From NCBI RefSeq assembly GCF_000317895.1, contig NC_019567.1:620001-684000 (forward strand): a stretch of DNA of 64,000 nt, read 5' to 3'. The translations under genes were made by a program, and so were the position numbers. This DNA is from Bdellovibrio bacteriovorus str. Tiberius (GTDB taxonomy: Bacteria > Bdellovibrionota > Bdellovibrionia > Bdellovibrionales > Bdellovibrionaceae). Positions 16,107 to 24,992 of this stretch are shown one piece after another. The number at the start of each line of letters is the position of its first letter. Positions within the stretch are counted from its first letter, which is position 1. The notes under the pieces were generated by a model, which worked only from the letters and a program-made list of their open reading frames with translations, had not been told where the DNA came from and did not search any database.

Positions 16107-16211
16107 GAAACGAAGCTACCACATGACAGTCCCTTAATGAAGGCATGTTAATTTGTCTCAAGAAAAGTTCTGCACTATCCCTTATGTTCCTCACAATAAG
16201 GAGTTCGTTTA

Positions 16212-16775
16212 ATGAAAACATGGATTGTTCTATCCATTCTGGGTTCTTTTGTCTTTTCTTCCGCCGCTTTTGCCGCAGAAAGCCGCCAATTTACCAAAGT
16301 TGATACGGAACGGGCTGTGGTCAAAATCGTCACCGATGAAGGGCAGGGAATTCAGGCCGCCGTGTTTGTCGATGGTGAAGAAAACGAAAAGTTCATGAAG
16401 ATGCTTTTGGATGATTCCAATACGCGTTTGGCAAGTCTGCGCGATGAACTGGAAAAAGAAAACTGTGATCCGGCAGCTCCACGCTTTGACAGCTGGATCG
16501 AGGATTGTGGTTCTGTTGAATTCACCGATCCTGTGCAAACTTCATTTGCTCGTGGTGGGTGGATGAGTGCCGGCGCTCAGTACACTTACTTTGTGGGCTT
16601 CCGCCATGCGGGGACCGGCCATATCTTTGAAGCGACCTACATGGTTGTGATTCAAGAGGAAGTGAACGCTGAAATGAATCAGCAAAACGGAACTCCAAGT
16701 GTTCTGAAGAAGGACCTGTCCCTGGTTCGCATTGTGCGCATGCCGGGTCAGATCCGTATTCTTCCTATCCGCTAG
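16212..16775 (+). CDS. Secreted protein, 187 residues
   Basis: A signal peptide (MKTWIVLSILGSFVFSSAAF, site near AFA-AE) precedes a mature domain with a Cys pair (NCDP and EDCGS) and no family I recognise. AAGGAG precedes the ATG. A promoter-like TTGTCT-N17-TATCCC lies at 16153-16181. Its stop overlaps the convergent protease gene stop by 4 nt, so no room is left for a terminator between them. Confidence 0.7.
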   Translation: MKTWIVLSILGSFVFSSAAFAAESRQFTKVDTERAVVKIVTDEGQGIQAAVFVDGEENEKFMKMLLDDSNTRLASLRDELEKENCDPAAPRFDSWIEDCGSVEFTDPVQTSFARGGWMSAGAQYTYFVGFRHAGTGHIFEATYMVVIQEEVNAEMNQQNGTPSVLKKDLSLVRIVRMPGQIRILPIR

Positions 16776-17581
16776 TTTTTCTTGGGATTGAGGATGGCCA
16801 GTTGCTCCTCAATCCAGTCGCTGTACCTGGAGACTTTCATATAAGCCCCTCTACGGCGGCACTTGTCTTCAGGTTGTTCTCCCACCACGTTCATATAAGC
16901 ATGATTTACACCGACAATCAGAGGTTCAGATCCCGTGATGTCCAGAAGGGGACCACCGGAATCACCGTGGCAGATTCCACTGGTTTTTTGATTGGCCACA
17001 AGGTACGTGTCTTTTTCTTCCTGAATCAGAACCCCCGCAGTGCGCAGAATTCCAAGACCCGCAGGGTTGCCGGTGTTGGAGTAAGCACCATAGCCGATAG
17101 CCAGAAGGCTTTTTGGCAGAATCAGGGGCTGATGATCCTGGCTCCATTTTAGGATTTTCATTTCTTTGGGTTTGCTGCCGTCGATACGGATCAAAGCCAT
17201 GTCGTGGCGACCCACGAATTTTTCCGGCGCGATATAGTCCCTGTGCAGAACAACTTTTTCCACGGAATGTTTGGCGGATTTCGCAGATTCAAGGGCATAA
17301 CTGATCTTAAATTCCATTGAAGGGTCTTTTACACAGTGAGCGGCTGTCAGGATGACGTTTTCAGAAACGAAGGCGCCAGTGCAGATTTGGTACGGGCGCA
17401 GCAGAGCAAACCGTTTGGGTTGTATTTTGATTCTGACCACCAGTTTGGCCAGAGCATCGTTCGGGGCCACATCGCGGCCCCCGGCAATGGCGGTGTCTTG
17501 AAGCAGATTCTGAAGTTCATGCTGGGATTGGTCTGCACAGGCAGACACCAGTACCATCAGGGTTAAGACCAGATATCTCAT
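16772..17581 (-). CDS. Trypsin-like serine protease lipoprotein
   Basis: A 269-residue S1-family protease with a lipoprotein signal (MRYLVLTLMVLVSACADQ; Cys in LVSAC). The catalytic triad is seen as His in TAAHC, Asp in HDMALI and Ser in GDSGGP. AIAGGRDVAP resembles the zymogen activation site. The residue six before the active Ser is Gly (in SGICHGDSGG), so trypsin-type Arg/Lys preference is not expected. The start at 17581 is chosen for its signal peptide over a longer frame to 17647. Such proteases are abundant in predatory bacteria and may act on prey proteins. Confidence 0.9.
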   Translation of the reverse strand: MRYLVLTLMVLVSACADQSQHELQNLLQDTAIAGGRDVAPNDALAKLVVRIKIQPKRFALLRPYQICTGAFVSENVILTAAHCVKDPSMEFKISYALESAKSAKHSVEKVVLHRDYIAPEKFVGRHDMALIRIDGSKPKEMKILKWSQDHQPLILPKSLLAIGYGAYSNTGNPAGLGILRTAGVLIQEEKDTYLVANQKTSGICHGDSGGPLLDITGSEPLIVGVNHAYMNVVGEQPEDKCRRRGAYMKVSRYSDWIEEQLAILNPKKN

Positions 17582-17744
17582 GGGATCCTTCTTTCGTGGG
17601 GCAAATCTTTGTATCGCCTTACTATTGCGAAGCCAGTGCCGGGTCAAGAAGCAGCCTATTAAGATTGGTTCATTAATATTGTTGAAGTTTCACTGTGTGG
17701 GGCGCAAAGGGGCCTTGGTGTTTCGTCCACGATGTTCGGGGAAT

Positions 17745-17778
17745 CGAAAAAAGAAGCGGGACCTTGGGGTCCCCGCTT
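17745..17778 (-). terminator. Intrinsic terminator
   Basis: AAGCGGGACC and GGTCCCCGCTT pair with one bulge around TTGG; on the minus strand a T-rich run follows. It ends the lipoprotein gene 17809-18537. Confidence 0.75.
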
Positions 17779-17808
17779 TAACGGAAGAAAATGGAATGTT
17801 GGAAAGTA

Positions 17809-18537
17809 TTATTCGCTGAACGTCTGAGTGGCAGAAGATGGATAAGATCCTGCCTGACCCAAGTTCCATAGCTGAACCATATCACCCACGGTGACTACCG
17901 TGCTTCCTGGTGTGGAGTCCGTCAGGGCGATGGAGTCATAGAAGACAGTTCCAAGCGGAGCAAACTCTGGGAAAGCAAAGTCAGGATTCGACACTTTGGA
18001 GCAAGTCAGGCCAGTGACTTCGTTGGTGTCTGTCGCATTTGTATCTACGACCAAATCGCTGCCGCCCACACATGTTGCGGTATCAAAGTAACCTGCCCAA
18101 GTGGTTTCGTTCGCTCCTGCACCACCATAATTAGTCAGTACCGTGCCAATGGCCGTATAGACAATCTGAGTTGCGCCGGAATCAAGAAGTCCGCCCGTCT
18201 GGAATGTTCCTGCCTGGCTGACTGTAAACAGGTGGTCACCCCCCATAGCACAACTTGCCCCGGTGAAGAACAGAGTCGAGATACCGTAGGTGCCATCAGC
18301 CATTAAGCTCATACCACGCATATAGGAAAGCCCGTTCACAGCTGCACCAAAGGTGGCGGCGCTGCTGACGGCTGTACAGCTTGACCAGCGATTGCCAGCC
18401 ACTTCAGCTGCTGTCAGGCCGCCTGTGCCGATGCTGGGTGTTTCTTCTTCCTTTTTAGCGCATCCGAAGAACAGGGCGGTCAGAGTGATTGCGATTACTG
18501 CTTTATGATTCAACGTACCGTTTGAGAATAATTTCAT
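17809..18537 (-). CDS. Lipoprotein, unknown function
   Basis: A 242-residue protein with a lipobox at FFGC (about residue 26), so it is probably anchored in a membrane by a lipid. The mature part is rich in Gly, Ser, Thr and Ala with several Cys and reads as beta-structure; it contains no domain I can name. It has its own terminator downstream and a 395-nt gap upstream. Confidence 0.75.
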   Translation of the reverse strand: MKLFSNGTLNHKAVIAITLTALFFGCAKKEEETPSIGTGGLTAAEVAGNRWSSCTAVSSAATFGAAVNGLSYMRGMSLMADGTYGISTLFFTGASCAMGGDHLFTVSQAGTFQTGGLLDSGATQIVYTAIGTVLTNYGGAGANETTWAGYFDTATCVGGSDLVVDTNATDTNEVTGLTCSKVSNPDFAFPEFAPLGTVFYDSIALTDSTPGSTVVTVGDMVQLWNLGQAGSYPSSATQTFSE

Positions 18538-18932
18538 TTGAGTTTCCTTATGGTTTAATAACTACCCCAATCAGGGGACCCCTTATTGATCGGGAGGTTC
18601 TTGAAAATCACTAAGGGCTATTTAGGAAATTTCAGCAATGCAATAGTCCCGCTTTGTTACACGGATAGAAAAGCCACATCCTTGATTTTGTTGAATTGTT
18701 CAAAGATTCCTTCACTTGAAGAAGTCGTCTCAGTTTCGACATAAACAAAAACAACTAGTAAAGACGGCAGTGGCTTGAGTGGAATTTGAATGTGTTTTTC
18801 AGTCTGAGTTTTGTGAGTATATTCACAGAATTGTCTCAAATTTACTATTTAGTCTAAGCCCTTCAGGCGGTCCTGATTTTCTCCGAAAATAGGAAGTCTC
18901 TTTTAACAATTCTCAGAGGTTTCAAAAAAATT
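18538..18932. other. Divergent intergenic region of 395 nt
   Basis: This gap separates the lipoprotein gene (minus) from the chemotaxis receptor gene (plus). It contains one TTGTCTCA element at 18831-18838, a possible -35 of a receptor promoter. A weak TCCGAAAA at 18882-18889 is too far from the sigma-28 consensus to call. A 60-codon minus-strand frame at 18657-18839 lacks coding support. I see nothing else definite. Confidence 0.4.
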
Positions 18933-20588
18933 ATGGCAATCAGTTCTTGGTTCAAGGGTATTAAAGGCAAGCTTTTTGTGTGTGCTTTGATTCCGATGGC
19001 GGGCTTCGCGGCTCTGGGGTGGGTGGCGTACAAAGATATGAGCATCGTCGGCAGTATGCTGAATGAAGCTTATGTCGACGTCATTCCGAACATGAAAGCC
19101 ATGGGCGAGGTTGAAGGCAGTCGTGCACGTATTGGTCAGTACCTGTGGGGTGCTTTGGCCAACAAGGACGTGCCAAAACATCGTGACAGCTATGTTGGCA
19201 AAGCCAAAACAGCCATCACTGAATATAAAGAAGCGATAAAGGTTTATGAAGCGGCTTCCTTCCAGCCGGGCGAGGCTGAATTGTACGAGCCGGCAAAAAA
19301 GGTCAATGCCGAATACATTCAGGAAGTCGAGCAGTTGATTGCATCTTTGGACAAGCCGGATGCTGACTTTGACAAGTTGCGCGAGGTGATGACGGAAGGT
19401 TCTTATCTGAAGCATTCCACGGTCATCAAAAAAACCGCCGGTGATGTGGTGGCAATGTATGAAAAGATGGCCGCTGACAATAATCTGCTGCAAAAATCCG
19501 AAACCAAAAAAGGCATGATCATGCTGGCGGCCATTGGCGGTGTTTCCGCAATGCTGGTGTTTGGTTTGCTGATGTTTATCGGTATGGCTTTAAGCCGCAC
19601 GGTAAACAGCACCGTTTCCCGTCTGGCGGGTGCCGGACACCAGGTGAATGAAGCCATCACCCAGCTGACATTGGCGGGTCAGGGTTTGTCTCAGTCCTCC
19701 ACTTCGGCGGCGGCTTCTTTGGAAGAAACCGTGGCGTCCCTGGAAGAAATGACTTCCATGGTGAAAATGAATTCCGACAATGCGAAACAGGCTGCATCTT
19801 TATCGCAGACGTCGCGTTCAGCGGCTGAAGATGGCGAACGCGAGATCAAGAATCTGGTCGAGTCCATGCGTGATATCTCTCAATCATCCAAAAAGATCGA
19901 AGAGATCATCAATGTCATCGACGATATCGCCTTTCAGACGAATTTGCTGGCACTGAATGCGGCCGTGGAAGCAGCCCGTGCCGGAGAGCAGGGGAAAGGC
20001 TTTGCGGTTGTGGCGGAAGCGGTTCGCGCCTTGGCCCAAAGATCCGCGTCAGCGGCAAAAGACATCACGTCTTTGATTAAAGACTCGGTGGAAAAAATTG
20101 AAAATGGAACTCACATTGCGGATAAGTCCGGGGATGTTCTGAATAACATCGTCAATTCCATCAAAAAGGTGGCGGATCTGAATAACGAAATCTCTGCGGC
20201 CAGTGCCGAACAGACGACCGGTATTCAGCAGATTAACAAGGCGATGAATCAATTGGATCAAAGCTCCCAGTCCAATGCGGCTTCTTCTGAAGAAATCGCA
20301 GCGACATCGGAAGAGATTTCATCCCAGTCTGATCAAATGCAGATCATGGTGCGTGAACTGAGCAGCTTCGTCACCGGCTCGGCTGATGTTGAAGCTGCGG
20401 CGGAAACGCCAGCGCCGTCCCGTGTGTCCTCTGCCAAAGCTCCGAAAAAACCAGAAGCTAAATCGGCGAAGGTGATGAAGTTCACTCCTCCACCAAAGAA
20501 AGCGGCGGCTCCGGCCGCGGCCGCAGTCATTCCGTTTGATTCCGATGAAGACCCGCGCGCCAAAGTCGGCACGACCGACGGATTCTGA
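18933..20588 (+). CDS. Methyl-accepting chemotaxis protein
   Basis: A 551-residue receptor. A first membrane segment (about 11-30) and a second (about 195-220) bound a periplasmic, helix-rich sensor domain of the four-helix-bundle type. The cytoplasmic part carries the signalling hairpin, with IDDIAFQTNLLALNAAVEAA and GEQGKGFAVVAEAVRALAQR in residues about 325-370, which binds CheW/CheA. The tail after residue 490 is Ala/Pro/Lys-rich and ends without a CheR-binding pentapeptide. Gln/Glu pairs flanking the hairpin are the likely methylation sites. No other che gene is in the window. Confidence 0.95.
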   Translation: MAISSWFKGIKGKLFVCALIPMAGFAALGWVAYKDMSIVGSMLNEAYVDVIPNMKAMGEVEGSRARIGQYLWGALANKDVPKHRDSYVGKAKTAITEYKEAIKVYEAASFQPGEAELYEPAKKVNAEYIQEVEQLIASLDKPDADFDKLREVMTEGSYLKHSTVIKKTAGDVVAMYEKMAADNNLLQKSETKKGMIMLAAIGGVSAMLVFGLLMFIGMALSRTVNSTVSRLAGAGHQVNEAITQLTLAGQGLSQSSTSAAASLEETVASLEEMTSMVKMNSDNAKQAASLSQTSRSAAEDGEREIKNLVESMRDISQSSKKIEEIINVIDDIAFQTNLLALNAAVEAARAGEQGKGFAVVAEAVRALAQRSASAAKDITSLIKDSVEKIENGTHIADKSGDVLNNIVNSIKKVADLNNEISAASAEQTTGIQQINKAMNQLDQSSQSNAASSEEIAATSEEISSQSDQMQIMVRELSSFVTGSADVEAAAETPAPSRVSSAKAPKKPEAKSAKVMKFTPPPKKAAAPAAAAVIPFDSDEDPRAKVGTTDGF

Positions 20589-20616
20589 TTTTTCTAAAAC
20601 AAGTGTACCGACCATG

Positions 20617-20647
20617 GGCCTTTGACGAAAGTCAGAGGCCTTTTTGT
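20617..20647 (+). terminator. Intrinsic terminator
   Basis: GGCCTTTGAC and GTCAGAGGCC form a stem closed by a GAAA tetraloop, followed by five T. Confidence 0.9.
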
Positions 20648-20712
20648 TTTCATACAGATGGCTCGTTCACAGGCATTGGTGTGCAATGGTTGTAAACAGG
20701 GAGTGATTATCT

Positions 20713-21774
20713 ATGAAAACACTGACAGTGCTTTTATGTCTGCTCTTGGTTGTTCCTGCGTATCCGTGCACGCGGATTTTGTGGGACGGGAAAAATCAGG
20801 ATGTGATCGTCGGGCGTAACATGGACTGGTCCGAAGACACCGGATCTAATCTGTGGCTTTTCCCGCGGGGGATGGAACGTGAGGGGATGGCCGACACCAA
20901 TCCGGCAAAGTGGACCTCAAAATACGGCAGTGTGATTTTGTCCATGTACGATGTGGGCACGGCCGATGGGCTGAATGAAAAAGGGCTGACGGCCAATTTG
21001 CTGTACTTGTCTGAAAGTCACTTCGGCATCCGCGATGAACGACTGCCGGGTTTGTCCGTAAGTCAGTGGGCGCAGTATTTTCTGGATAACTTTGCCACGG
21101 TGTCTGAAGCCATGGCGTCGTTGGAAAAATCACCAATTCAGGTGATGATGGCCAGTGTGCCTACGGCTCACGGAGTGCGCCAGGGTACGGTGCATTTGGC
21201 CTTATCAGACAAGACCGGGGATTCCGTGGTGATGGAATACATTGATGGCAAAACCAAGATCTATCACGGCAAAGAATATCGCTTTATGACGAATTCTCCG
21301 CCCTTTGATCAGCAGTTGAAATCCATGAAGCAGTATCAGGGGTTTGGCGGCAGTAAAAAACTGCCGGGCACCACCGAGGCGGCGGATCGTTTTGTGCGTG
21401 CGGCCTTCTATACGGAGCGTCTGCCTGAACCCAAGGACTATCGTGAAGCGGTGGCAGGGGTGTTGAGTGTGATGCGAAACGTGTCGCAGCCTTTTGGCGC
21501 CCCGGATCCGGCGCGTCCGTATATTTCCACCACGCGCTGGCGCACGGTTGCGGATCTGACCCGTGGTCTTTACTTTTATGAAAGTACTTTGAGCCCCTAT
21601 CTGGTTTGGGTTGAATTACCTAAATTGGATTTCAAAAAAGGGGCTACGGTGAAGAAGATCACCCTGGTCAAGAACTATGACCTGATCGGGGATATCACTG
21701 CGAAATTCAAAACCACGCCGGTGTTTCGCTTCCTAAGACCTGATGCCGAAGGTTCTTTGAAGGCTCAGAATTAA
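20713..21774 (+). CDS. Secreted Ntn-hydrolase, choloylglycine hydrolase/penicillin V acylase family
   Basis: A 353-residue protein with a signal peptide ending at YP, leaving Cys19 (PCTRILW) as the mature N-terminus; in this family that Cys is the nucleophile. The segment GRNMDW and later Asn residues fit the linear-amide C-N hydrolase group. Substrates of relatives include bile-salt amides, penicillin V and N-acyl homoserine lactones; which applies here is unknown. Export suggests action in the periplasm or outside. AGGGAG precedes the ATG. It stands between a terminator and the thioesterase gene 68 nt downstream. Confidence 0.87.
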   Translation: MKTLTVLLCLLLVVPAYPCTRILWDGKNQDVIVGRNMDWSEDTGSNLWLFPRGMEREGMADTNPAKWTSKYGSVILSMYDVGTADGLNEKGLTANLLYLSESHFGIRDERLPGLSVSQWAQYFLDNFATVSEAMASLEKSPIQVMMASVPTAHGVRQGTVHLALSDKTGDSVVMEYIDGKTKIYHGKEYRFMTNSPPFDQQLKSMKQYQGFGGSKKLPGTTEAADRFVRAAFYTERLPEPKDYREAVAGVLSVMRNVSQPFGAPDPARPYISTTRWRTVADLTRGLYFYESTLSPYLVWVELPKLDFKKGATVKKITLVKNYDLIGDITAKFKTTPVFRFLRPDAEGSLKAQN

Positions 21775-21842
21775 GTCCGTTTTGACTTCGTAAAGCCCTG
21801 CTTGTTAGGCTTTATATCGGCCCTGGGGCTTTCGAGGTTTTT

Positions 21843-22376
21843 ATGAATTTGTTTTTCCGTCTTTTGCATGTTCTGATTTTTTCCCGTTTCCGTTCCCGCG
21901 TGGGCATTATGGATGAATGCGCGACACCGTTTAGAGTGTGGCCGACAGATCTGGATGTTCTTCGTCACATGAACAATGGGGTCTATCTGTCTTTGCAGGA
22001 TCTGGCGCGCACCGATTACATGATCCGTGCTCAGGCCGCGGGGGCGATTGCCGCTGAAGGCTGGTATCCGGTGGTGGCCTCTGAAACCATCCGCTTTCGC
22101 AGGTCTTTGAAGGTCTTTCAGAAATTCCATCTGCACACACGACTGATCACCTGGGATGATAAGTATCTTTATCTTGAACACAAGTTCACCAGTCGCGGGG
22201 ACCTTGTGGCTATCGGGATGATTCGCGCGCGCTTCTTAAGTAAAAAGGGCGGGACGGTATCACCCGCGGAGCTGATGAAGGCCGTGGGCGAAAACCTGAC
22301 AGCGCCCCTTATGCCGGAATACCTGCAGGCTTGGATCGCTGCCGATCAGGAGCAGTCGAAAGCCGCGGGCGTCTGA
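21843..22376 (+). CDS. Hotdog-fold acyl-CoA thioesterase-like protein
   Basis: A 177-residue protein with the 4HBT-type core: VWPTDLDVLRHMNNGVYLSL places Asp and the HMNN segment as in YbgC-like and THEM6-like thioesterases, followed by ETIRFRRSLKVFQKF and LYLEHKFTSRG strands. The first 20 residues are hydrophobic and basic and may attach it to the inner membrane, as in THEM6-type proteins. The acyl substrate is unknown. The preceding gap carries a small hairpin but no clear terminator, so co-transcription with the Ntn-hydrolase gene is possible. Its stop is one base from the convergent Tsx-like gene. Confidence 0.8.
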   Translation: MNLFFRLLHVLIFSRFRSRVGIMDECATPFRVWPTDLDVLRHMNNGVYLSLQDLARTDYMIRAQAAGAIAAEGWYPVVASETIRFRRSLKVFQKFHLHTRLITWDDKYLYLEHKFTSRGDLVAIGMIRARFLSKKGGTVSPAELMKAVGENLTAPLMPEYLQAWIAADQEQSKAAGV

Positions 22377-22377
22377 T

Positions 22378-23187
22378 TCAGAACTTGTATCCCAAAACCA
22401 CATAGTGTCCGAGGCCGGAGGTTTCTCCGGCAATACCGCCGTCGACAAACTGTCCATAGTCTTTGTAGTACTTCAATCCATAGCCCAATGAATAATCGGC
22501 TTGATGCCAGTAAAAGCCGTTGTACCAAGCCACCGAACTGGTGGTTCGGCCGGGCTCTTGACCGATCTCGTCGGCAGAGAAAATGAAATCCAGATATCCC
22601 TGATAAGAAATGAAACTTTGATTGGCGAAGTGATAAAACGGAGCAAACCAGTTCGCCGCCAGAAAGTATCCATCCCAAGTGTGTTCATTCACGGCGCCAT
22701 AGTTTTCACGGACATAGCGGGCCATCAGATTCGCGCCCAGTTTTCCATTCCAGGGCACTTTGAAATCCACACCCAGACCGACGCATTCTTCAAACAGCGC
22801 CCGGTCACCAACAATCAACAGTGTCGCCAGATACCATTCCTTAACCGGCCCCTACGAAAGGTCCTTCTGCACAATGTGATTGATGGAAAAGCGCGGGAAG
22901 GTTTTCAGAAACAGATTGTCGCTGTCATGAAAGTCACTGTCTTTGGAATCAAAAATATCAAAGACGTCAAAGAATCCGTAAAAGTCCAAAAAGCCCGAAC
23001 GGCCCCCGAACTCCATCTCGATGTAGGTGTCGTCTTGCTGGTCAAAAGGATTTTTGTTGTCAAAGCCCTTGTACAGATTGAACTGCAGCCAGCTGAAGTT
23101 CTGCGACTTTGCGGCCTCTTGAGAAAACGCGTCCGGGGACAGTGCCAGTGCCATTGTCAGCGCAAGCAGGGGCAGAACTTTGAACAT
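22378..23187 (-). pseudogene. Tsx-like nucleoside channel with in-frame amber codon
   Basis: Two open frames, 22852-23187 and 22378-22818, are the front and back of one Tsx-type outer-membrane channel. The front has a signal peptide (MFKVLPLLALTMALALSPDA), then DTYIEMEFGGRSGFLDFYGF and FPRFSINHIVQKDLS. The back continues in the same frame with GPVKEWY and ends HYVVLGYKF, like the Tsx C-terminus. The single interruption is TAG at 22852-22854 (codon 112 of 270) where E. coli Tsx has Phe in DLSFGPFKEWY. There is no frameshift. It may be a pseudogene, a readthrough gene or a sequencing error. AGGAGG precedes the start, 11 nt after the upstream gene ends. Confidence 0.85.
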
Positions 23188-23198
23188 GGATCCTCCTG

Positions 23199-24653
23199 TC
23201 AGTGCAGATAAGAAGGTGCAAAGATCTTTTGCAGTCGGCCGGATTTTGAAAGTTCCTGAATGGCCGAATTTATTTCCTCGATTTTCAAGGTGGATTTTTT
23301 CGAGACCGCACATTTCACATCCACAGAATCAATTTCCAGCGGGGCTTTTTGCAGGCGGGAATCGTTGCTTTTGTAATAGCTGTATTCAAGGCTGTTCAGC
23401 AGAATCAACGGCACCCGCTTCACACTGAGTTTTTCCACGTTGGCAGCGCCCGAACCGGCGTCTTCGCGTTCAAGGCTCTTGTCGTTAAAGTAGGGCGTCA
23501 GGGCCGGATAGACAAAGTTCAGCACTGCACCAATGCGTTTGCCTTTCAGGTCGTCTGTCGTCCGAATCTTGGCGACTTCAGGATCACCAGCGTGGCCCAC
23601 GATCAAATCACTTTGGCGGAAGATAGGGGAACTCCAGTGGTACTGTTTTGCGTACTGACCGGCCCAGGCTTCGGTGTCATAGCAGACCAGCTCAATCTGC
23701 CCGGAAGCAAGGCGCGCATCCAGACGGCCTCGTGGCAGCAGCACGAAGGTGATGGGGCGTTGGATCTTTTTACCGATTTCCAGAGCTATATCGAAAAAGA
23801 CCCCGCCACGCACGATGCCGTCGTTGTCTGAAGATTTGTCGAAGTGAATGAACGGAGGCGAGTCATTACTGTTCAGACCATAGGTCACAGGTTTGGGAAT
23901 GGTGTTTGGATCTGCGTAGCGCTTGTATATTTTGCTGATCACCTGGCGGTCTTGAAGTTTGTCGATGGCACGGTTGAGTTTTGCCAGGGTCAGGGTGGAT
24001 TTTTTTGATAGCGAACACTGGATTTCTGTTTTATCCAGTGCAAAAGAACTGCGATGCAGGGACGGGTAAATGCTTTTGTAATAGCTGTATTCGATTTCAC
24101 CAAGAATGATATAAGGAACCCGGCCAGTCAGCAGCTTCTTAATGCTGACTTCGATGGTCGGGCTGTCGTTTCGGGTCAGTTCGTTGGTGCGGAAGCGGTC
24201 GTCTAAATCAGCATAGAAATAGTTTTCAACAGTTCCAATGGCCCCTTTGATCTGATCTGGGGTTGCAAATGGGACATCGCCCAGTCCGACCAGAACGTTG
24301 GCGTGGGTGTAAAGTGTTTTGCTCCACAGGGCCCCGTCGGCAAAGGGCAGGCGCCAGCGTTTGCTGTTATGGCAGACCAGATCAATTTTATTGTTAATGA
24401 TATTGGTGGCGACGCGTTTTCGCGGAATTCGTCCGATGGTGTAGTCACCGCCCAGTTCATCACCGATGGCGACCGCCATTTCGTAAATCAATCCACCGGT
24501 GGGAATTGGATTGTTCTGATTTTCAAACTGGAACAGAAGTGGTGGGGCATTGCTGGCAATGAAACCAAATTTGATAGCGCCCGAAGCCTCGGCAGAGGCC
24601 ACCTGATAGACAGCAGCAGATACAAGAATCAGGATAAGGCGGCGAAAGTTCAT
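23199..24653 (-). CDS. Periplasmic protein with two tandem family-3 solute-binding domains
   Basis: A 484-residue exported protein with signal peptide (MNFRRLILILVSAAVYQVAS). It is an internal duplication: each half has a domain starting with a GxxxSNxxPP-like strand, a RIPRKR or LLPRGR segment, LVCHNS or LVCYDT, EYSYYKS, and SKKSTL. Residues about 25-250 and 255-484 each match one SBP_bac_3 domain. No ABC permease or kinase domain is attached, so it may sense or scavenge rather than feed an ABC transporter. It forms an operon with the Tsx-like channel, which suggests uptake of a small polar solute. Confidence 0.85.
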   Translation of the reverse strand: MNFRRLILILVSAAVYQVASAEASGAIKFGFIASNAPPLLFQFENQNNPIPTGGLIYEMAVAIGDELGGDYTIGRIPRKRVATNIINNKIDLVCHNSKRWRLPFADGALWSKTLYTHANVLVGLGDVPFATPDQIKGAIGTVENYFYADLDDRFRTNELTRNDSPTIEVSIKKLLTGRVPYIILGEIEYSYYKSIYPSLHRSSFALDKTEIQCSLSKKSTLTLAKLNRAIDKLQDRQVISKIYKRYADPNTIPKPVTYGLNSNDSPPFIHFDKSSDNDGIVRGGVFFDIALEIGKKIQRPITFVLLPRGRLDARLASGQIELVCYDTEAWAGQYAKQYHWSSPIFRQSDLIVGHAGDPEVAKIRTTDDLKGKRIGAVLNFVYPALTPYFNDKSLEREDAGSGAANVEKLSVKRVPLILLNSLEYSYYKSNDSRLQKAPLEIDSVDVKCAVSKKSTLKIEEINSAIQELSKSGRLQKIFAPSYLH

Positions 24654-24734
24654 GCCACTAGTTAGTGAGTTTGCCCCACTGTTGTCAAAATTTTTTCACC
24701 GCTTTTGTCACACACTTTGGCAATCCATTGAATG

Positions 24735-24992
24735 CTATTGATGACAGTCAGAAATGTCCTCGCTGGCCACAAGCTCACCCGTGTTTGTCCACGCAAGTAA
24801 CACTTTCGCATCTGAGGAGAGCTCAAATACCAAGTCGTCTCTGTGCAGTTCATTCTGGATTTTTTCCATGTGATTTTCCAGGCACGATTCAAATCCCGAA
24901 GAGTCGCCGCCACCTTCCTTCACGCCGCGGGCGAAGGCATTCGTTGAAAGAGCGGTCAGGATCAGGAAACAAGCGGTGAAAACATTTTTCAT
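24735..24992 (-). CDS. Small secreted protein coupled to a TIGR02147 regulator
   Basis: An 85-residue protein with signal peptide (MKNVFTACFLILTALSTNAF, site near AFA-RG). The mature part has two Cys and a Gly-rich start; no family is recognised. Its ATG overlaps the stop of the regulator gene by 4 nt, so both are expected from one mRNA. Confidence 0.7.
   Translation of the reverse strand: MKNVFTACFLILTALSTNAFARGVKEGGGDSSGFESCLENHMEKIQNELHRDDLVFELSSDAKVLLAWTNTGELVASEDISDCHQ

Noticed and set aside
18657-18839. 60-codon minus-strand frame in the gap before the chemotaxis receptor
   Set aside because: No ribosome binding site, no signal peptide or domain, and amino-acid use unlike a real protein.
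18855-18889. Sigma-28 promoter for the chemotaxis receptor
   Set aside because: TAAG and TCCGAAAA are present but 23 nt apart, far from the required 15.
20117-20132. GGATAAGTCC inside the chemotaxis receptor as another -10 element
   Set aside because: It lies within coding sequence, lacks GCCG and has no gene start after it.
22852-22854. Frameshift between two Tsx-like frames
   Set aside because: The two parts are in the same frame; the only defect is one TAG codon.
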